Origin: Sphingomonas sp.
Lineage (GTDB): Bacteria; Pseudomonadota; Alphaproteobacteria; Sphingomonadales; Sphingomonadaceae
Reading direction: 5' to 3'
Assembly: GCA_030146605.1 (NCBI GenBank)
Contig: JASLBO010000444.1
Coordinates: 1-11,534, forward strand
Length of the DNA stretch: 11,534 nt
Of the stretch, positions 7,733 to 11,534 are shown piece after piece. Position numbers and translations under genes: made by a program. Under the pieces are notes generated by a model. It was not told the origin of the DNA. It saw only the letters and a list, made by a program, of their open reading frames with translations, and made no database searches. Numbering within the stretch: the stretch's first letter is position 1; every line of letters starts with the position of its first letter.

Positions 7733-9060
7733 AGCCCGACTCCCTGGAGAAGCTCGCGTGCGTCGAGCGTGTCGCCGGCCGGCGGCGTGGCCGCGCGCGA
7801 ACGCGATGCGGCGCCATTGGCCATCAGCACGAGGAATTGTGGGGACAGCGAATCGGCGAATTGCAGCTCGCCGGGCATGCCCTCCTCGCTGAGCGCGGGG
7901 GCGATCAGCCCGATCGTGCGATCGACCGCGGCGGCGCCGCCGAGATCATCGCCGAACAGGTCGACCCCGGCTGCAGTCATCCGCTCGAAGGTGAGCACCG
8001 GCGCATGTGCGGCGAGCACGCCGGCGAGCGCGATCATTCCGCGCAGCGAACCCGCCTGGCCGAGCGCGCGCTCGAATATGGTGCACATTTCCGGGGTGAG
8101 ATCGCGCCATTCGGCGAGCGCCTCGGCAAGGCCCTTCTGCGCATCGGCAAGGCTGATACGGTCGCGTCCGTCGGCTTCGGCGCTCAACGCCGCGTGCATC
8201 CCGAACACCCGCGCATGATAAGGCGAACCGATCGCCGCCGAGACGATCGTCTGGATCGCTTCCTCCTCGAAGGCGAGACCTGCCTGCTGCGCACAAAGCC
8301 GGAGCAAGCCGGCAAGCTCGTCGCGGTCGATCGGCGACACCGGCTGGGCGAACAGATGCCGCCGCAGCGACGGGTGCGCCGCGAGCAGTCCGTCGACATT
8401 GCCGGCGATGCCGACCAGCACGATCTGCACCATCGAATGCATGTCGGTGAGCAGCTTGAGCAGCGACGCGACTTCGTGGCGGGTGCGTTCGGTGGTCACG
8501 CGGTCGAACTCGTCGACGATCAGCAGCGTGCGCTGGCTGACGCCGTGGACGAAGAGGTTGGCGATCTGCTGGACGCCCATCGGCCGGTCGCCCGGGAGCG
8601 GCGCGGCGGTCCCGCGCTGGAGCGGCAGCTCGTCGAGGAACGGGCGGAACAGCCCGTCAATGTCGGTGCCCTCGCTTGCCGAGCCGTAAAGCGCGACGCA
8701 GCCGGCTTCGTCGGCGAGATCGCCGAATACGCGCGCGAGCGACGTCTTGCCCGATCCGCGCCCGCCATAGACCAGCGCATGCTTGCGCTGCTTGACCACC
8801 GCGTCGATCAGCCGGGCGAGCTCCTTCTTGCGCCCGGCGAGGCCGTGGCGATCGCTGACCGGCACCGCGGTGTTGAACGCGGCGAACACGGCGTTGCGGC
8901 GGAAGGCGATGTTCGGCATGGGAGCCCGCGCCGAGGAAAGCGACGCGGGCGCATCCGCGGCCGGCGCTTCATATTCGAGCCGCTCGGGAATGCGTCTTGC
9001 GCCGGCGCCTCCGCCCAGCAGCCCGCGCAGCCAATGCTGCAATCGCTCGCTCCAGCGCAT
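7729..9060 (-). CDS. AAA+ ATPase of the exopolysaccharide operon
   Basis: A 443-residue P-loop ATPase with intact motifs: Walker A GGRGSGKTS (99-107, Lys105), Walker B LLIVDEFDRV (169-178, Asp173-Glu174), a sensor-1-like IVLVGIAGN (203-211, Asn211), HPSLRRHLF (219-227) with arginines where the arginine finger is expected, and GSPYHARVFG (258-267) near sensor 2. The fold looks like the AAA_16/AAA_22, ExeA/TniB-like group. Residues 300-443 form an extra C-terminal domain I do not recognise. Residues 1-16 form an amphipathic Trp/Arg/Leu helix followed by an Ala/Pro-rich linker. ATG at 9060 is chosen because GGAGG lies six bases before it; a TTG at 9090 overlapping the upstream stop (TTGA) is the alternative. 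It is not a standard Wzx/Wzy component, although ExeA-like ATPases accompany exosortase-linked (XrtA) polysaccharide loci. Role inferred: energising or controlling the exporter/co-polymerase complex. Confidence 0.85.
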   Translation of the reverse strand: MRWSERLQHWLRGLLGGGAGARRIPERLEYEAPAADAPASLSSARAPMPNIAFRRNAVFAAFNTAVPVSDRHGLAGRKKELARLIDAVVKQRKHALVYGGRGSGKTSLARVFGDLADEAGCVALYGSASEGTDIDGLFRPFLDELPLQRGTAAPLPGDRPMGVQQIANLFVHGVSQRTLLIVDEFDRVTTERTRHEVASLLKLLTDMHSMVQIVLVGIAGNVDGLLAAHPSLRRHLFAQPVSPIDRDELAGLLRLCAQQAGLAFEEEAIQTIVSAAIGSPYHARVFGMHAALSAEADGRDRISLADAQKGLAEALAEWRDLTPEMCTIFERALGQAGSLRGMIALAGVLAAHAPVLTFERMTAAGVDLFGDDLGGAAAVDRTIGLIAPALSEEGMPGELQFADSLSPQFLVLMANGAASRSRAATPPAGDTLDARELLQGVGL

Positions 9061-9066
9061 GTCGTG

Positions 9067-9071
9067 CCTCC
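9067..9071 (-). promoter_or_regulatory. Ribosome binding site deciding the AAA+ ATPase start
   Basis: GGAGG on the minus strand with a six-base spacer to the ATG at 9060. It favours this ATG over the TTG at 9090, which overlaps the stop of the export gene and has no comparable site before it. Confidence 0.7.
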
Positions 9072-9086
9072 GGTTGTGCGCGATAC

Positions 9087-9896
9087 TCAAAACAGCTTCT
9101 CGCGGATGATCAGCACGTCCTCGGGCTGGACGGCGTCGTCGAGATTGATCCCTTCGACTTCCTTGCCCGCGCGGCGCACCTTGATGCGCCGCGTCGAGCC
9201 CGCGAGCGTCGGTCCGCCGGCGAGCGCCAGCGCCTGGCGGAAGGTCTGGCCCGAGACGAAATTGAACGCCCCCGGCTCCTGCACCTGGCCGTAGACGTAG
9301 ATTTTCTCGGCAGGCGGGATGAACAGGATGTCGCCCGGCGAAAGCGGTCGGCTCGCGCCCGAATTCATGTCGGCGAGCGAGATGCGGACGGGGCCGCTGC
9401 CATCGGCCGGCGTCAGGATCACGGCATTGGCGCCGGTCGCAGTGGCGCCGCCCGCCTTGGCGAGCATCGCCGCGACGCTGTACGGCCGGTCGAGCGGATA
9501 ATTGCCCGCCTGCGGCACGTTGCCGAGCACGGTGACGAAGCGGCTAACGAACTGCGACATCTCGACGTTTACCGACGGCCGTTCGAGATAGCCGCCCTTG
9601 GCATAGCCCGCGGCGATCGTGTCGGCGAGTTCGGCGGTGGTCTTGCCGCGCACGTCGACCGCGCCGAGCATCGCCAGCCGGATCGTCCCGTCGGCCTTGA
9701 CCCGGGTGGTGACCGACAGATCGGGCTGGCCGTAGATGAGGATCTTGACCTCGTCGTCGGGGCCGAGGCGATAGCCGTCGGACGCTGCCGCGGACGCCGT
9801 GCCGGCGCCGCTGGTCTGCGCCGCTGCGGGAAGGGCCAGGATCGACGCGGCGAGTGCCGCGGAGACGAAGCGGTGGTTCAGGATAATGTTCCTCAT
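9087..9896 (-). CDS. Polysaccharide export (OPX/Wza-type) periplasmic protein, short class
   Basis: A 269-residue secreted protein. A Sec signal peptide (basic start, hydrophobic 11-24, cleavage likely after LPAAA at 26) lacks a lipobox Cys, so it is not a lipoprotein, unlike E. coli Wza. YRLGPDDEVKILIYGQPDLS (42-61) begins the polysaccharide export (PES, PF02563-type) domain, running to about 115. It is followed by two SLBB-type repeats: VTVLGNVPQAGNYPL (121-135) with AMLAKAGGAT, and IYVYGQVQEPGAFNFVSGQT (199-218) with ALALAGGPT. The chain ends straight after the second repeat (VLIIREKLF), so the C-terminal amphipathic helix that forms Wza's outer-membrane pore is absent. Such short OPX proteins are known to work with separate beta-barrel porins, and one is encoded 3 bp upstream. 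GAGG nine bases before the ATG lies inside the last codons of that gene. Confidence 0.93.
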   Translation of the reverse strand: MRNIILNHRFVSAALAASILALPAAAQTSGAGTASAAASDGYRLGPDDEVKILIYGQPDLSVTTRVKADGTIRLAMLGAVDVRGKTTAELADTIAAGYAKGGYLERPSVNVEMSQFVSRFVTVLGNVPQAGNYPLDRPYSVAAMLAKAGGATATGANAVILTPADGSGPVRISLADMNSGASRPLSPGDILFIPPAEKIYVYGQVQEPGAFNFVSGQTFRQALALAGGPTLAGSTRRIKVRRAGKEVEGINLDDAVQPEDVLIIREKLF

Positions 9897-9899
9897 CGG

Positions 9900-11087
9900 T
9901 TAAAACCTCATGGTGGCGCCAAGCGCCACGCGTGTTGCACGATAATTGGATACGTCGCTGTTGGTGGCGCGATCGAGACGGGAGAGCGAGAAATCCACCG
10001 CGAAGCGATCGGTCAGCTTGCGCGAGGCCGTCAAACCGAACTGGTTCGTTCGGTCGCGGGTATAATTGAACGGCCGGATCGCCGCATCGTGCCGGAATTC
10101 GCGGCGGGCCAGTTCGCCGAACGCGCCGATCGTGGTCAGTTCGCTCAGCGCCACTTCGGCGGTGAGACGGTGCGCGGTGCGCAGCGCGAACCCCGTCGCG
10201 ATCAGGCTGTCGTTGACGATCGTCCGCTCGGTCGAGGCGGTGAGCCTGACCCGCGGGATCGCGAGGGTCGACACGCGCACCGCCCAGCCTGGCCCGTCAT
10301 AATCGCCCACCGCAGCCGAATTGCTCGTCACGTGCATCCAGCGGATGTCGGCGTCGATCGAAGTCAGCGGCGAGACCGCGCGGGTGAAGGACAGGCCGTA
10401 AGCCTGACTGCGATTTTCCACCGCCAGTTCGGGCCGCTCGCTGGTGACATGCTCGTAATAAGCGGTCAGCTTGCCGAGGCTCGGCCGGGCATAGCCGATC
10501 CCGGCGCGGTACAGATTGCTGGTCTGGTCGGCATATTCGAAGCCGTCGCCGTTGCGCGTGGTGTCGCGCCGCCAGGCGGCCACCGGGTAGAGGCCCGCCG
10601 CCCGCTCGCAATCGGCCGAGACGCCGAGCGTCGAGAATTTCTGGAGGTTCTCGCTGGCGCTGTTGATGTCGCCATAATCGGCGCGCTGCTGGCGATAGCT
10701 GGCGAGCGGCCGCACCGCACATTGCCCGGCGATCAGCAACTTGCCCGATCCTTCGAGCTCGAAGCGCGGCTTGCTCCGGCCGCCTTCGGAGAGGAAACGA
10801 TCATAGCCCGCGAGCGCACGCAGGCTGATCGATCGCACCCCGATGTCGCGATCGTAACGCGCCTCGATCGCCGGCGTGACGATCATATCGGCGACGGGAT
10901 CTCCGCTGCGCGAATCGACGCGATAGACATTGTCGTCATAGACCGCGGTCAGCGATGGCGCGATCCGCAGCCCCTGCTCGGGCTGCGGGCGCGGGCGGGC
11001 GCGCTGCGCTTCCTGGGCGTGCGCGGAGACGCCCGAAACCACGCCGAACAGCATGCTGCCGGCGGCCAGAAAGCGCATTCGCCGCAT
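9900..11087 (-). CDS. Outer-membrane beta-barrel protein of the export operon (BBP2-like)
   Basis: A 395-residue outer-membrane protein. The signal peptide MRRMRFLAAGSMLFGVVSG and following residues ends at SAHA (24). A short Pro/Arg-rich linker follows, then alternating hydrophobic/polar strands to the end, starting LRIAPSLTAVYDDNVYRV (40-57), with many aromatic residues at strand ends. The chain finishes VALGATMRF, with a terminal Phe as in BAM-assembled barrels. Size and strand pattern fit a 16-20-strand barrel of the BBP2/TIGR03016-like kind found in polysaccharide loci. Cys113 and Cys150 lie in neighbouring predicted strands and could form a disulfide. It is the first gene of the block, with a probable promoter just upstream, and directly precedes the OPX gene. 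Likely role is the outer-membrane pore for the polymer. No clear Shine-Dalgarno precedes this ATG; an ATG three codons later (11078) is possible, while longer readings would spoil the signal peptide. Confidence 0.82.
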   Translation of the reverse strand: MRRMRFLAAGSMLFGVVSGVSAHAQEAQRARPRPQPEQGLRIAPSLTAVYDDNVYRVDSRSGDPVADMIVTPAIEARYDRDIGVRSISLRALAGYDRFLSEGGRSKPRFELEGSGKLLIAGQCAVRPLASYRQQRADYGDINSASENLQKFSTLGVSADCERAAGLYPVAAWRRDTTRNGDGFEYADQTSNLYRAGIGYARPSLGKLTAYYEHVTSERPELAVENRSQAYGLSFTRAVSPLTSIDADIRWMHVTSNSAAVGDYDGPGWAVRVSTLAIPRVRLTASTERTIVNDSLIATGFALRTAHRLTAEVALSELTTIGAFGELARREFRHDAAIRPFNYTRDRTNQFGLTASRKLTDRFAVDFSLSRLDRATNSDVSNYRATRVALGATMRF

Positions 11088-11139
11088 TCTGGAAACATGT
11101 CGGCGCAAAGCTCCGCAACCGTTCGCAGGTGCGAGAGAA

Positions 11140-11169
11140 TTTAGACCGGATACTCTTTCGTCAGAGCAA
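11140..11169 (-). promoter_or_regulatory. Candidate sigma-70-type promoter of the exopolysaccharide operon
   Basis: On the minus strand TTGCTC (11169-11164) and TCTAAA (11145-11140) are separated by 18 bases, a plausible -35/-10 pair. Transcription would start near 11133 and leave a leader of about 45 nt before the ATG at 11087. This is the least GC-rich stretch of the intergenic region. The match is imperfect and this is a prediction from spacing and composition only. Confidence 0.35.
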
Positions 11170-11173
11170 AACA

Positions 11174-11219
11174 CGCGCTCGTGACCTCGTTGCAATGCAG
11201 CAATTTGGTCACGCTAGCG
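11174..11219. promoter_or_regulatory. Nested inverted repeat, probable operator/activator site
   Basis: A dyad centred between 11196 and 11197 has three sets of arms, all symmetric about the same point: CGTGACC (11180-11186) with GGTCACG (11207-11213), an inner TTGC (11190-11193) with GCAA (11200-11203), and an outer CGC (11174-11176) with GCG (11217-11219). The seven-base arms are 20 bases apart, so equivalent positions are about 27 bases (2.5 turns) apart. The centre is about 63 bases upstream of the inferred start of transcription, a usual place for an activator. The inner TTGCTGCATTGCAA on the minus strand faintly resembles PhaR-type TGC-rich sites. As RNA it could also form a hairpin (7 bp, 3x3 internal loop, 4 bp) followed eight bases later by UUUU, so a terminator for the gene at 11328 is the main alternative. 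Confidence 0.5.
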
Positions 11220-11327
11220 CGTTCGGACGCCGCTGCCCACCGCTACAAATGCAACTGGTCGCGCCAACGGCACGGTTGTTCGTTTCTGCCACGGCGGAGG
11301 CGTCCCGAACGCTTCAGCCGAGTCGGC

Positions 11328-11534
11328 TCAGCCGATCACCCAGAGGCCGACAGCGCCGAGCGCCACGACGAAGCTGGCGATCCCCGCCCAGCGCGAGCCA
11401 GCCTCGATGATCCGCTCGCTCATCGGCTCGCGAAAGTCCGCGGGCATCAGCCACATCGGTTCCGCCTGCATTTCGGCAGCGCCCACGTCGGCCTCGCCTG
11501 CCGTCACCAGATTGTCCGCCACTGCTCGACACTC
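11328..11534 (-). CDS. Small predicted membrane protein, 5' end outside or at the window edge
   Basis: The reading frame is open from the right edge to a TGA at 11330-11328. A GTG at 11522 would give 64 residues; the true start may lie outside the window. The sequence is acidic and polar up to about residue 42 (with EPMWLMPADF), then a single hydrophobic helix, WAGIASFVVALGAVGLWVIG, runs to the last residue, as in a small tail-anchored inner-membrane protein. The other frames here read as Arg-rich shadows, which supports this one. I do not recognise a family. It lies in the same orientation as the polysaccharide block, 240 bp upstream of the beta-barrel gene, with the dyad and candidate promoter between them, so it is probably a separate transcription unit. 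A small GC palindrome (11316-11328) overlaps the stop but has no U-tract. Confidence 0.5.
   Translation of the reverse strand, partial: ECRAVADNLVTAGEADVGAAEMQAEPMWLMPADFREPMSERIIEAGSRWAGIASFVVALGAVGLWVIG

Noticed and set aside
7837..9294. Plus-strand open frame of about 485 codons opposite the AAA+ ATPase
   Set aside because: No domain or start signal is visible, and the minus strand has clear Walker motifs. The same applies to the plus-strand frames at 2569-3627, 3837-4850, 6866-8218 and 474-1256.
8997..11144. Very long open frame on the plus strand (about 715 codons) opposite the beta-barrel and export genes
   Set aside because: Its product is rich in Arg, Asp, Glu and Gly without recognisable domains. 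It is the antisense shadow produced by GC-rich codon use of two well-supported minus-strand genes with signal peptides and family motifs.
11316..11328. Palindrome AGCCGA-G-TCGGCT at the end of the small membrane protein gene, considered as a terminator
   Set aside because: The loop would be too tight unless the stem shortens to four pairs, and no U-tract follows in either direction. It may be chance in GC-rich DNA.
11314..11532. Alternative minus-strand frame at the right edge starting with a GTG (72 codons)
   Set aside because: The product is Arg/Gly-rich with no hydrophobic segment, typical of a shadow, while the frame ending at 11328 has a clean transmembrane helix.
1..11534. tRNA, rRNA, CRISPR arrays, insertion sequences, transposase or phage genes
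   Set aside because: No such structures or motifs were seen on either strand. The only noncoding stretch of any length is the 240 bp at 11088-11327.

Overview
The window is GC-rich (clearly above 60% by eye) and almost wholly coding. All ten convincing genes of the main block, and a partial small gene at the right edge, lie on the minus strand, so transcription runs from right to left. The protein set, codon bias and Sphingomonas-like exopolysaccharide layout suggest an alphaproteobacterium, most likely a sphingomonad. No marker gene proves this.

The content is the core of a Wzx/Wzy-type exopolysaccharide (or capsule/adhesin polysaccharide) operon. In transcription order: a partial small membrane protein (11534-11328); an intergenic control region with a candidate promoter and a 46-bp nested dyad (about 11219-11133); an outer-membrane beta-barrel protein (11087-9900); a short periplasmic polysaccharide export (OPX/Wza-type) protein (9896-9087); an AAA+ ATPase (9060-7729); a Wzz/GumC/EpsF-type co-polymerase (7732-6371); a CpsD/CapB-like cytoplasmic partner with ruined nucleotide-binding motifs (6374-5622); a WecG/TagA/CpsF (GT26) glycosyltransferase (5610-4798); a Wzx-type flippase (4805-3534); an ExoQ-like Wzy polymerase (3537-2146); and three GT2 glycosyltransferases (2149-1223, 1226-279, 278 off the left edge). 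Most junctions are ATGA overlaps, so the block is one tightly coupled translational unit.

Inferred working order: the glycosyltransferases build a lipid-linked repeat unit on the cytoplasmic face, Wzx flips it, Wzy polymerises it, and the co-polymerase and its partner set chain length. The OPX protein with the beta-barrel then passes the polymer across the envelope. No priming phosphoglycosyltransferase, sugar-nucleotide gene or modifying enzyme is visible; these may lie beyond the left edge or elsewhere.

The most interesting part is the energy and control module. The BY-kinase-like protein has lost the Walker A lysine, a recognisable Walker B aspartate and a tyrosine-rich tail, while an AAA+ ATPase with intact Walker A and B motifs sits between the exporter and the co-polymerase. 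The OPX protein lacks a C-terminal outer-membrane helix and is paired with a dedicated beta-barrel. Together these suggest a variant export machine in which nucleotide-driven control moved from the tyrosine kinase to the AAA+ protein. That is inference, not something the sequence proves.
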